From: Gemmatimonadota bacterium
GTDB taxonomy: Bacteria; JBHIER01; G020348925
Direction: 5' to 3'
NCBI GenBank assembly: GCA_020348925.1
Contig: CP070758.1
Span: 2,766,118-2,830,117 of the forward strand
Length of the DNA stretch: 64,000 bases
Part shown: positions 50,401 through 59,328 of the stretch, piece by piece
How the letters are laid out: the number at the start of each line of letters is the position of its first letter
Position numbering within the stretch: the stretch's first letter is position 1
Program-made: the position numbers and the translations under genes
Notes under the pieces: model-generated
What the model was told of the DNA's origin: nothing
Seen by the model: the letters and a program-made list of their open reading frames with translations, nothing else
Database searches by the model: none

Positions 50401-52110
50401 TCACGCGCCGATTCGGGCAATGATAACGGCTAAAAGTATAATCGACAGAACCAGCCCCCACGCCGCCGCAAAACCCACAATGTCAATCCGATATTTTCTG
50501 AAGCTGAAGGTCTTGAACAACTGCAGCAGATCAACAATCAATAATCCGTGTCCTTTGTCTTCAAGGGATCGAATAGTTGCATCAGGTTCGTCATTTTCCG
50601 AGACGACACCTTCTTCTGGGATTGTTCCTTCGTGAACGATCTCTACTCCGGCGTTACGGAGCTTGTACTCCTCTCCCACAGGTGTATGGAGCAAGGCGTA
50701 AAACGCATGAAGTTTTTTCTCCGGTTCCGGTACTGTGACGAGGCTGGTCACTATAAAAGTGATCGTCCCGGTCGAAAGATATGCCACGATCTGAGCCGGA
50801 TACGACCAGCCAATCGATCTGGTCAAAAAATAGACACCACTGGTAACGATGACACTGGCCCAGAATCCGTATCGATTCCCCCTGCGCCAAGATATAGCCA
50901 TCCAGAAGGGTATTCCCGTAAACGCCATAATGGTCCACAAAGCCTTCAATCCTGAAATCACATTCGAAAGGAAAAATGCGATGAGGATTCCTATGGCAAC
51001 GACTCCAACGGAGGACCATCTGGCGACTGTGAGATAGTGTTTTTCGCTCCTATTTTCATGTACATATTTCTTGTAAATGTTCCTGGTGAACAAGGCCGAA
51101 CCATCGACCATAAAGGCATCACACAAAGCCATCACCGAGGCAATCATAGCGGCTATCATGAGCCCCACCATGCCAGCTGGCAGCAAATGTGTAATCATCA
51201 TTCCGAAAGCCTGCTCCCGGGCGGCATTCCCCAGTCCCGGAAAAAGAACTGCGGCGAAAAGCCCGAGAAAAGCCCAGAACAGGGTTACGACCCGTTTGGT
51301 TACATTGCCGTACGTCCATCCGGTTCGACAATTCATTTCGGTTTTCCCGGCTCCACCTACAGCCATGTGATGGGGCAGTGACACGACCCCGACCAAGGCG
51401 TTGATGACAACCATGATGATGAAGAAGAGGGTCACCTCCGATCTCGCCACCTGTGAGATCATTTCAGGAACAAGCTGCTTATGAAGCCCGGAGAAACCGC
51501 CAACAGCGGATAGTGAAAACGGGATGAGCAACAGGGAAAGGACAAGCAGCAATGTTCCCTGGAGCAGTTTGGTGGAGACAGCGGCCACCAGTCCTCCGGT
51601 TGCACTGTACCCCACGAAGACAAGTGTTGTTATAAAAATAGTCAGGTTGCCTGAAAGCTGACCCCGGGTAATGGCTTCGACCGTGGTGCCGATACCACGG
51701 AGAACCGTCCCAATGGTCACGGAGAAATAGAGCAGGGCAATAACAGTGTATGCGGTACCGGCAGATCTTCCGTACCGCTCTTCGAAAAAATCACCTGTCG
51801 TGAGATATCGAAGACGACGGTAAATCGGAGCCACGATCCAATAGAAGGGTGTGCTGAAAATATACAGCCATTGGTACCAGATACCGGAAAGCCCCAATTG
51901 GTAGGAAGCGCCTGACACTGCAACTGCCAGATCGGCTCGGGTACCGACGCCAAATGCCTTGGCAACCATCAATAGCTTTCCGAACTTTCTCCCCCCCATA
52001 AAGAAATCACCGGTATCCTTGACCCTCTTGGATGACCGAAGACCGATATACGATATCGCTGCGAAGTACATAAGGATAACCACAAGATCAATCGGATCTA
52101 TTCCTGCCAT
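50401..52110 (-). CDS. Sodium:solute symporter (SSF), long form, paralogue of the one at 29153
   Basis: 569 aa with about thirteen helices. 'GDFFMGGRKFGKLLMVAKAFGVGT' (core 'FMGGRKFGK') and 'SLPHHMAVGG' align directly with the corresponding stretches of the 29153 protein, and the C-terminal extension 'FYALLHTPVGEE ... DKGHGLLIVDLL' is shared. The two are clearly duplicates that have diverged, perhaps for different oligosaccharides. It follows the cytoplasmic GH2 beta-glucuronidase-like gene by 21 bases, so it may import that enzyme's substrate. The stop is followed by a 250-base gap. Confidence 0.93.
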   Translation of the reverse strand: MAGIDPIDLVVILMYFAAISYIGLRSSKRVKDTGDFFMGGRKFGKLLMVAKAFGVGTRADLAVAVSGASYQLGLSGIWYQWLYIFSTPFYWIVAPIYRRLRYLTTGDFFEERYGRSAGTAYTVIALLYFSVTIGTVLRGIGTTVEAITRGQLSGNLTIFITTLVFVGYSATGGLVAAVSTKLLQGTLLLVLSLLLIPFSLSAVGGFSGLHKQLVPEMISQVARSEVTLFFIIMVVINALVGVVSLPHHMAVGGAGKTEMNCRTGWTYGNVTKRVVTLFWAFLGLFAAVLFPGLGNAAREQAFGMMITHLLPAGMVGLMIAAMIASVMALCDAFMVDGSALFTRNIYKKYVHENRSEKHYLTVARWSSVGVVAIGILIAFFLSNVISGLKALWTIMAFTGIPFWMAISWRRGNRYGFWASVIVTSGVYFLTRSIGWSYPAQIVAYLSTGTITFIVTSLVTVPEPEKKLHAFYALLHTPVGEEYKLRNAGVEIVHEGTIPEEGVVSENDEPDATIRSLEDKGHGLLIVDLLQLFKTFSFRKYRIDIVGFAAAWGLVLSIILLAVIIARIGA

Positions 52111-52131
52111 ATTCGTTTTCTGTCCGTATTT

Positions 52132-53913
52132 TTATTTCTCCGTTTTCCAGTGATCTCTGATCGCAAAGGCTACCGATTTCGGTTGCCTCTGTCTGTTGAA
52201 CACACCTTTACGATTCAGTACAACACGTCGGTGATGCTGGGCTGTCATAAAATCTGCAAAATTCCAGATATGTTCACCCACGGTGAATGAAAGCGATTCA
52301 ATAACTTCAAAGTATCTCTCAATCAGCATAGTCTGATACTCTTCTGTGAACAGCTGAGGGTACGTAGCATGCTGTCCTTCAATTGTGTCGGCTCCGAACT
52401 CAGAGACAAGAATTGGTTTCTTGTACAGGGTGTACAATTCCTCCAATTCAGCCTTGAGTCGTTCACCGGCTCTCTCGATATCTCCGGGTATTTCATACCA
52501 ACCCCAATACCGATTCACTGAGATGATGTCGGAAAATTTGTATGCAAGATCTTCAGTGCCCCATTTTGCACAAGCCGGAAGGGTAACCGGGCGGGAAGGA
52601 TCGAGCGTTCTCACAAGATGAAAAATTTCAGTCCAGTATTTCTCCGCTTCTTCCGAAAGAGCTTCATCTTCCCCCCAGATACCCGGCTCATTTGCAACAC
52701 TCCAGCACACGACTGAAGGATGGTTTCGATCCCTGGCAATCAGTTCGGTCAATGCTCTCTTGTGATTTTCAAGTGTCTTTGGTGTAACATACTTGAAATT
52801 GAGGCTGACCGCCGGGACCTCGTCAATAACAAGTAATCCCAACCTGTCAGCCATCTGCATGATTTCTTCCGAGTAGGGATAATGGGATGTGCGGAATGAA
52901 TTCGCTCCGATCCAACGCATCAGTTGAAAATCCTTCGTGATGAGTGGATATGAAAGTCCCTTTCCAAGTACCGGAAAGTCCTCATGCTTTCCAAAACCTT
53001 TAAGAAAAATCGGTTTGCCATTCAGAAGAACCGTATCATCTTTTACCTCAAACTCTCGAACACCGATATCCATTAGATATTCATCACACAGATCATCCCC
53101 TTTGAACAATTTGAAATGAAGTTTGTACAGGTAAGGCTCTTCAGGATTCCACAAGCGACATTTGGGTATAACAAACCGATCTTCTAAGATAGGTGATGCA
53201 AGAGCCTCGATCGGTTTCCATATCTGTTCTTTCCCGTTGGCAAGAATTACCTCGACTTGTGTCGAATCAGTAATATCACCATAATCAGCTTTCAATTTGA
53301 CAATACCATGCGATCCTTCAACCGTTGTCTCGATTTCAACAGTGCGAAGATGTAACTTATTGAGCAGCATTATTTTTACCGGTCTGTTTAGACCGCCGTA
53401 ATGAAAAAAGTCAAAATGCGTGGGCGGATATGTCTGTTCTCGCTTTTTGCCGGACGCTTCATAATCTTCAAAAGATAATCCCTGTGGAATCGTATCGTAC
53501 GAGAGTTCATTGCACACACGGACTACTAATACATTCCTCTCGTTTGTGTTAACCAGTGAACTAATATCAAACTCAAACGGTAAGAATCCGCAGTTGTGCT
53601 CTCCCACAAGTTTTCCATTGACCCAAACTTTTGCATGAGAGTCAGCAGAACCAAATCGCAACATCACTTTTTGATTCGATAAAAAAGGAGGTACATGAAA
53701 CTGTCTTTGATACCATAATGGTCCGATGTAATTCATTAAGCCCATCTCGGTGAGTTGTTCATTCCAACTTCCAGGCACGCCGATATAGGCATCCGCTTCA
53801 AAACCTGCTCCCCATCCCTTCTCTTCGCCAGCATGATCATAGTCGACTTTTATCTCCCAGAACCCGGAAAGATCGAATACAGACCTGCAGCGATTTTGTT
53901 GTGGATACAGCAT
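52132..53913 (-). CDS. Cytoplasmic GH2 beta-glucuronidase (UidA-like)
   Basis: 593 aa without signal peptide, close in length to E. coli UidA. Domains run from an N-terminal sugar-binding jelly roll ('WYQRQFHVPPF'), through an Ig-like domain, to the TIM barrel. Acid/base E409 lies in 'SVANEPG' and nucleophile E505 in 'LVSEFGAD'. 'GKHEDFPVLGKG' and 'RTSHYPYSEE' are typical of beta-glucuronidases, and near the C-terminus 'NRKGVFNRQRQPK' supplies the N-x-K pair that recognises the uronate carboxylate. It should release glucuronate from imported oligosaccharides, feeding UxaC. GAGGT precedes the ATG. It lies between an exported GH2 gene and the SSF importer gene. Confidence 0.92.
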   Translation of the reverse strand: MLYPQQNRCRSVFDLSGFWEIKVDYDHAGEEKGWGAGFEADAYIGVPGSWNEQLTEMGLMNYIGPLWYQRQFHVPPFLSNQKVMLRFGSADSHAKVWVNGKLVGEHNCGFLPFEFDISSLVNTNERNVLVVRVCNELSYDTIPQGLSFEDYEASGKKREQTYPPTHFDFFHYGGLNRPVKIMLLNKLHLRTVEIETTVEGSHGIVKLKADYGDITDSTQVEVILANGKEQIWKPIEALASPILEDRFVIPKCRLWNPEEPYLYKLHFKLFKGDDLCDEYLMDIGVREFEVKDDTVLLNGKPIFLKGFGKHEDFPVLGKGLSYPLITKDFQLMRWIGANSFRTSHYPYSEEIMQMADRLGLLVIDEVPAVSLNFKYVTPKTLENHKRALTELIARDRNHPSVVCWSVANEPGIWGEDEALSEEAEKYWTEIFHLVRTLDPSRPVTLPACAKWGTEDLAYKFSDIISVNRYWGWYEIPGDIERAGERLKAELEELYTLYKKPILVSEFGADTIEGQHATYPQLFTEEYQTMLIERYFEVIESLSFTVGEHIWNFADFMTAQHHRRVVLNRKGVFNRQRQPKSVAFAIRDHWKTEK

Positions 53914-53947
53914 CTATACCTCTTTCGATAAACAGTTCAAATACATC

Positions 53948-56008
53948 TTAATCCATGATAAAGTAAGAAATTGAAATTTCGTCCTCTACGATGCTATCTT
54001 CCTTCTTGCCGACGGCTTTGATGTGGTTCACACCTTTGGAAAAGTTAACATCCCAAAGATATGGTCGAGATGTTTTAAGTCCTACACTTGCCCCGTTTAC
54101 GTACAACTCAACCTGATCACAGTTTGAGAAGACCTCAACGTCCTTCGTCTGGCCTTTGGTACCGTATCGTTTTCGCCACGTGTGCGAAACGATATAGACC
54201 ATCGGATCCTCAGTCCACAAGCTCTGATAGAAATAAAAGATATCCTTCGGCTTCCGGTCAAAACTCATCAATCCTTTCTGATTGATGTGTGGAATAGTTC
54301 CCCCCTTTTCCCAGGAGCCGAAATCGAACATATTCCACACGGCGGAACCCGCAATATATCTTCGCTCCGTAATCTGTTTCCAATAACTTTGATGCAGCTT
54401 CAATTGCCAGTTTTCGGTGAAATCAGGGGCCGTAGGATTTTCAACATGATAGCCCCGATCACTTCCCGCCCCGTATTCGCTAATGATGAACACCTTATCC
54501 GGGAATAGCTCCTTCTGTTCGTCAAGATATGGTCCCAGCTTGTCGAAGGTATCCGAATACCACCCATAGTATTTGTTAAATCCTGTAATATCGGTGATTG
54601 TTAAGACATCTGTTCCCCGATCCTTGAATTGAGCCTGAGCCGTATACCGACTGGGATCCAGATCTTTGGCTATGGTGTTGAGCTCTCTGCATAAATCTAC
54701 AGCCCAGTGAAGTTCTTCATCGCGCTGATCCCGCATGACCTCATTCATCAATCCCCATATAATAATGCAGGGGTGGTTAGAATGCTGGGTAATCATTTCT
54801 CGCAGCATATTCTTCGCATTTTGGGAAAACTTCTCCTTACCCACAGAGCGAACCACAGGAATCTCCTCCCAAACCAGCAGACCCAGACTGTCACAGGCGT
54901 ACAATACAGCCTGATCCTGCTGATAATGCGCCAGTCGAACAAAGTTTGCCCCCATGGATTTGATGAAATGCATATCCTCGGTGTGAAGATGATTGGGTAC
55001 AGCATTTCCATAGCCTGCTCTGTCCTGGTGCCGGTTGACACCTTTCAATCGCATGTACTCGCCGTTCAGGAAGAATCCATCATTAGGGTCAAATCGGAAC
55101 CATCGAAGACCAAACCTCTCTGAGATTTCATCGATAATTTCATCTTTCTCTCGCAGCCTTATCCTAACTGTATACAGATGAGGTGTATCCGGCGACCAAA
55201 ATTGAGGTTTCTCTATCTCGTTCATCTCAATTCGAATATCACGCGGGGAACCTTTCGAAATCCTCACCTCCTTCAACGTTTCCTGAATAACTGTGCCCAC
55301 GGGATTGAGAAGTGAAATTTCAAGATCTCCTCTAAATTCTACTCCTCTCTTATTTGTGACGGGAACTTCAATTTTCACTTTCGCGGCATCGTGAGTAACA
55401 CTTGGTGTGGAAATGAGGGAATGCCCCAGGTAGACAGATGCTGTCTTCACCACATACACATCACGATAGATGCCACCGTACATGGTATAGTCGGCACTTT
55501 GAGGAGGGATATCATAGTGGTATGAGTTGTCTACACGCACGGCGATCAGGTTCTCCTCACCAAATCTCACATATGAGGTAATATCAAATTCAAATCCGGA
55601 ACATCCTCCAATATGGGTTCCAACTTTGGTCTCATTCATCCATACTTCCGCAACTTTATTAGCGCCTTCAAAAACGAGGGAAATACGATTCGATCTGTCG
55701 TTATTATCGAATCGTATAGATTTTCGATACCAGCTCGGACCTCGATAGTAGGATACTGTGATATCAAGTCCATCATCGACATCCCTGTGATCATACGGAT
55801 CCTGTGCATTCCAGGTGTGCGGTATATCCACGGGTTCCCACTGAGTATCATCCAATACGATATGAAAACCTTTTTCAATATCTCCCTTATGAAATTTCCA
55901 GTCTGAATTGATCTTCTCTATCGTACGCGGAGAATCTGAAAAAATTCGGGCTGAACAGAATAAAAGAACAACTGTCACAAGGATGTAAACGTGAAGACTT
56001 TTTTTCAT
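53948..56008 (-). CDS. Secreted GH2 family glycosidase
   Basis: 686 aa with a signal peptide ('VYILVTVVLLFCSARIF'). The GH2 order is jelly roll, Ig-like, TIM barrel, plus a final Ig-like domain ('DVEVFSNCDQVELYVNG'). Acid/base E423 is in 'WGLMNEVM' and nucleophile E511 in 'IISEYGAG'. 'GVNRHQDRAGYG' and 'WNMFDFGS' are typical of the beta-galactosidase branch, and 'NQKGLMSFDRKPKD' near the barrel end is common to both galactosidases and glucuronidases. It cleaves a terminal beta-linked sugar outside the cytoplasm; galactose or uronate are both possible. AAGGA lies eight bases before the ATG. Confidence 0.92.
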   Translation of the reverse strand: MKKSLHVYILVTVVLLFCSARIFSDSPRTIEKINSDWKFHKGDIEKGFHIVLDDTQWEPVDIPHTWNAQDPYDHRDVDDGLDITVSYYRGPSWYRKSIRFDNNDRSNRISLVFEGANKVAEVWMNETKVGTHIGGCSGFEFDITSYVRFGEENLIAVRVDNSYHYDIPPQSADYTMYGGIYRDVYVVKTASVYLGHSLISTPSVTHDAAKVKIEVPVTNKRGVEFRGDLEISLLNPVGTVIQETLKEVRISKGSPRDIRIEMNEIEKPQFWSPDTPHLYTVRIRLREKDEIIDEISERFGLRWFRFDPNDGFFLNGEYMRLKGVNRHQDRAGYGNAVPNHLHTEDMHFIKSMGANFVRLAHYQQDQAVLYACDSLGLLVWEEIPVVRSVGKEKFSQNAKNMLREMITQHSNHPCIIIWGLMNEVMRDQRDEELHWAVDLCRELNTIAKDLDPSRYTAQAQFKDRGTDVLTITDITGFNKYYGWYSDTFDKLGPYLDEQKELFPDKVFIISEYGAGSDRGYHVENPTAPDFTENWQLKLHQSYWKQITERRYIAGSAVWNMFDFGSWEKGGTIPHINQKGLMSFDRKPKDIFYFYQSLWTEDPMVYIVSHTWRKRYGTKGQTKDVEVFSNCDQVELYVNGASVGLKTSRPYLWDVNFSKGVNHIKAVGKKEDSIVEDEISISYFIMD

Positions 56009-56019
56009 TGATTGTATCC

Positions 56020-56568
56020 TTACGGTCTATAAGGTGGTTCTTTTGGGAAAATGCGTATCAGCTTGCTCTCGTTTTTGCCAAGATGAAAATCCAGAACTTT
56101 TTCCTCGCCAAAGACGCTTTTGTCAATGGCCAGATGTACATCTTTCGGTTCGTTTGTGGCCACGAATATCATGGTTTCGTCATACTTGCGAAATCCGATG
56201 GTATAGGCATTCGATGTGATTTTACCAGTAATTATATCTGGATACGTTCTGTTGCGAAATGCACACACTTTAACACTCGAGGCATATACGTGTCCATTTC
56301 TGAAAATGAATTCAACACGCTCACCCTTACTGGTATAACCCCTTACTCCCAACCATTTCCAGTGAGAAGGCAGTACCGGATCGATGGTGAGACCTTCAGG
56401 ACCTTCATCATAAACAAGGAAATCAATCTCATAAATGGATTTGTTCGCTATCTCGCGGTTTACCTCCGGGTCCGGTGTAAAAAGCTGTATCTTCGTCTCA
56501 TCCGCTCCTAAAACAAAGCCCAAGAGAAGAAGAGAACCGAAGGCTATAAAAAGAAATCTTCTAATCAT
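56020..56568 (-). CDS. Small secreted beta-sandwich protein of unknown function
   Basis: 182 aa with a signal peptide ('FLFIAFGSLLLLGFVLGA'). The mature part contains 'EGLTIDPVLPSHWKWLGV', very like the phrase at the start of the C-terminal beta domain of GH65/GH94/GH15-type alpha/alpha-barrel enzymes, followed by beta strands. It looks like such a domain encoded as a separate protein. The ATG overlaps the stop of the 870-aa upstream gene by eight bases and has its own GGAGAG, so the two are translationally coupled and may form a complex. No catalytic residue can be named. Confidence 0.7.
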   Translation of the reverse strand: MIRRFLFIAFGSLLLLGFVLGADETKIQLFTPDPEVNREIANKSIYEIDFLVYDEGPEGLTIDPVLPSHWKWLGVRGYTSKGERVEFIFRNGHVYASSVKVCAFRNRTYPDIITGKITSNAYTIGFRKYDETMIFVATNEPKDVHLAIDKSVFGEEKVLDFHLGKNESKLIRIFPKEPPYRP

Positions 56569-59173
56569 TTCTTCTCTCCAATTTAAGTCTTAGTAATTTC
56601 TGTCCCGGTAGAAAAAGAGAAACCCTTTGACCTCGTTCAGTCATCTCAATCTTCTTTTCTTCAATAGTACCTTCATCTGTTCGACTTATCAAACGATACG
56701 TTCCTTGTTCTGTCTGCCATAAGCGTATGATGATTTCACGGTGATCCGGTGCGTGTGAAAATATCCGCACTCCGAGACGGTCTCGTCCGGTATCAGTGAC
56801 CAAGGCTGTAAAAGTTTCATCCGTTTCCTCCCAGGAAACGGCATAATAGGGGGACATACTTTCAGGTATACCGTCACCTGTCAGCATGGCCTTCAGTAAA
56901 TCAGCACCCCTGACATCGACCCGGTCAGTGTGGAGCACTTCCGATGTAAGCAGCGGTACATTATACCGAACACTTTGAAACAAGGTGTCCAATCCATCGA
57001 GCAGGTGCTGTTCTTCTCCGGACAATCGATAACTGGTATAGGGTGTTCCAAAGGCGAGAAGGAGATCATCATATCGATCATCACGCGTGAGAAGACGCCA
57101 CTGAGATACGACACTCCAGAATCCTTTGTTCTTTTTGAGGACGGCCGCGGCCCAGGCCGGTGAGCCGGGCGATGTGATTTTTTGATCATAGGGTGAGGAG
57201 TAGTCATCTTCATAATCCCGAACCAGATCAAGAGCCGCGTAGATCGGGGTAAGCAATTCCTCGTCCCCAGTCAGGGTGTAGGTAAAAAGAAGCTGGTCCA
57301 TCATCATACTGCCCGCGTGCCAGATCCAGTCATAGTATTGCCAAAACATGTTGGCACTATACCATGTCGGTTCATCGCCGTTGATGGCCTCGTCGGGAAA
57401 CCGGACGGAAGCCGGAATGATTCCGGCAGGTTTTCCCTTGTCAGTACGCGCGGCGGCACCGACCCAGGCTTTTGACCACTCGTGCAGAAGTCTTTTCGCT
57501 TTTTCATCTCCCGTTTTCCAAGCCAAGTACCGGACTGCCTTGGCAGCCCGGGTGTTGTATCCCAAATCACGATTTTTCGGGGGTTCTGATCCGATCTCAG
57601 TGGAACTGAACCAAGCGGACCGGAAAAAACGATTCCCCGACGACGTCAAACCGGTCCAAAGCGACTCGAAATAGTCCAGAGAATAACGCAAGCGGTCCGT
57701 ATACAATGGATCATCATCATAGACTGCCATACAGGGAGCCGTGTCGGCGATAAACTCTGAGGCATGCTCCACGTCACTGGCATATTTGGCATAGCCCCTA
57801 TACACCTTAGGACTATTCCACACACAGTCGGCCAATCGTCTCCATCCCTCAAGAGCTGTTGTATCTCCCGCCATTATGATGGAAGTCCACCATCGAAGCA
57901 ACTCGACATCGTCACCCAGTTTCCCTCCGAACTCTCCGCTCTCGGCCTGACGCTCATTTACCCACCAATGAGCAATATGTCGAAGCCGGCAGAGGGCTTC
58001 TCTCTGGGCAACTGACCAGGCCGGCGCACCCGGTGCGCCGGATAGTTTATCGCACGCATCGGCTTCATCAATCTGTTTCCCGGTATACATTGCAAGAAGT
58101 GAATTATCAGGAAAGCGTCCGTACAGTTCGACCAAATCCCGATGCCCTCCGGAAATTTCGTTCCGCCCACCCCGCTCTTTCGCCAGCCAGTAAAGCAGTT
58201 TTCCCCGGTACCACAACGCTCTTTCATAGAGAGGATATGCCTTTCTATCGGTCCGATTCAAGAGGCCGTCAAGTATCATGACGGCCTGGTGAAAACGGCC
58301 GAAGATGCTCAACCCCGTCTCTCTGGTGACCCATTCCCACCCCATCATATTCAGATATTTCTCAGCCAAGGCAAGGAGGCGGACCTGTTCGCGCCAATAT
58401 ACAATGAAGGCATCATCCGGATTAATTGTCAACGATCTCTCCAGATCCATAAGCAGGGAATCGAGGGGTACATGTGATCCATACGTCCCGGCTTTGCTGA
58501 TCTGTCTCAATAGAGACAGATGATGAGTTCCTATTGGTTTCGTATCAGGAGTCATGGTGAACCCGAGAAGACGTACCTGATCATGCCCACCCTCAAGGCG
58601 AAATTCGAAACCGTTTTCTCCGAAGGTTGCACGGTTGTGATAGAGGCGAAAAACGTCCTGAATAGAATTCCTGGGTTCTGCCGGCGGACGGAATGCTTGC
58701 CAGCCGAGCTGTTGAGGGCGATCACTGATACTGAGAGAGATGGTGCTTGAATCTTCTGTCCCGGCTTCGATCCAGAATGTCACCCACCAGTCACCGGCTG
58801 GTAGGTCGGCGCGGAAAGAGATTCGCTCTCCCCTGACGCCGTCGATGGTGAACGCATCACGGGAACGGTCAAGATCATTCCGGACGAAGTCATCGTCCGG
58901 TGATTCAATCCAGCCATATCCTCTGTCTGGCGTATACAGGTCCGCCTGTGTCAAGGCAACGGCCCCATTCTCCACCGTGGAACCCACTCCTCCCGCATCA
59001 AACCGATAGGATCTGTCCTCAAGGACGGATGAATCGGCTTGAGAGACAGATGAAAGAACCATGAATAGAAGAATCGTTATGTGCCAATCAAAAGTTCTCA
59101 AAAAAAGTAAACAGAAAAATTTTTTTAGTTTTTCATTCGTACTTATGAGGTTGGACCAATTTAATTCTTTCAT
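56561..59173 (-). CDS. Large secreted protein with CBM-like front and alpha/alpha-toroid, unknown function
   Basis: 870 aa. A long N-terminus precedes a membrane-type segment ('ITILLFMVLSSVSQA'), consistent with an extended signal peptide. Residues ~55-200 form a jelly-roll resembling agarase-type binding domains ('YRFDAGGVGSTVENG', 'GDWWVTFWIEAG'). From ~220 to ~760 lies a helical region with repeated acidic-aromatic motifs ('GGKLGDDVELLRWW', 'RDLGYNTRAAKAVRYLAWKTG', cores cited), and a beta domain ends the protein. I do not recognise the family. The layout resembles toroid lyases and glycosidases. It is the first gene after the terminator at 59221 and leads a unit with the 182-aa partner and two GH2 genes. 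Confidence 0.75.
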   Translation of the reverse strand: MKELNWSNLISTNEKLKKFFCLLFLRTFDWHITILLFMVLSSVSQADSSVLEDRSYRFDAGGVGSTVENGAVALTQADLYTPDRGYGWIESPDDDFVRNDLDRSRDAFTIDGVRGERISFRADLPAGDWWVTFWIEAGTEDSSTISLSISDRPQQLGWQAFRPPAEPRNSIQDVFRLYHNRATFGENGFEFRLEGGHDQVRLLGFTMTPDTKPIGTHHLSLLRQISKAGTYGSHVPLDSLLMDLERSLTINPDDAFIVYWREQVRLLALAEKYLNMMGWEWVTRETGLSIFGRFHQAVMILDGLLNRTDRKAYPLYERALWYRGKLLYWLAKERGGRNEISGGHRDLVELYGRFPDNSLLAMYTGKQIDEADACDKLSGAPGAPAWSVAQREALCRLRHIAHWWVNERQAESGEFGGKLGDDVELLRWWTSIIMAGDTTALEGWRRLADCVWNSPKVYRGYAKYASDVEHASEFIADTAPCMAVYDDDPLYTDRLRYSLDYFESLWTGLTSSGNRFFRSAWFSSTEIGSEPPKNRDLGYNTRAAKAVRYLAWKTGDEKAKRLLHEWSKAWVGAAARTDKGKPAGIIPASVRFPDEAINGDEPTWYSANMFWQYYDWIWHAGSMMMDQLLFTYTLTGDEELLTPIYAALDLVRDYEDDYSSPYDQKITSPGSPAWAAAVLKKNKGFWSVVSQWRLLTRDDRYDDLLLAFGTPYTSYRLSGEEQHLLDGLDTLFQSVRYNVPLLTSEVLHTDRVDVRGADLLKAMLTGDGIPESMSPYYAVSWEETDETFTALVTDTGRDRLGVRIFSHAPDHREIIIRLWQTEQGTYRLISRTDEGTIEEKKIEMTERGQRVSLFLPGQKLLRLKLERRND

Positions 59174-59220
59174 ACCCGTTTATTGAAACGTTCTCCAATA
59201 ACTTTAATGGAATTGAAAAC

Positions 59221-59273
59221 TGAAAAAGGCGGGGATAAAAACAGAATCTCAGGGGAACGTTTTTACCCCCGCC
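59221..59273 (-). terminator. Rho-independent terminator after the beta-helix gene
   Basis: On the minus strand a 15-base stem formed by 59259-59273 and 59228-59242 (GGCGGGGGTAAAAAC pairing with GTTTTTATCCCCGCC, one mismatch) encloses a 16-base loop and is followed directly by TTTTT. It lies 55 bases after the stop at 59329. It marks the end of the triplicated beta-helix transcription unit and the beginning of the unit led by the 870-aa gene. Confidence 0.88.
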
Positions 59274-59328
59274 CTTCCATATTTCACTCATTAACAATAC
59301 AACCGGCCTCACAACACTGATGGACAAT

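Noticed and set aside
59182-59199. LacI-type operator-like palindrome ATTGAAACGTTCTCCAAT
   Set aside because: Only the central AACGTT and the outermost bases are symmetric, and I see no second copy at other gene starts.
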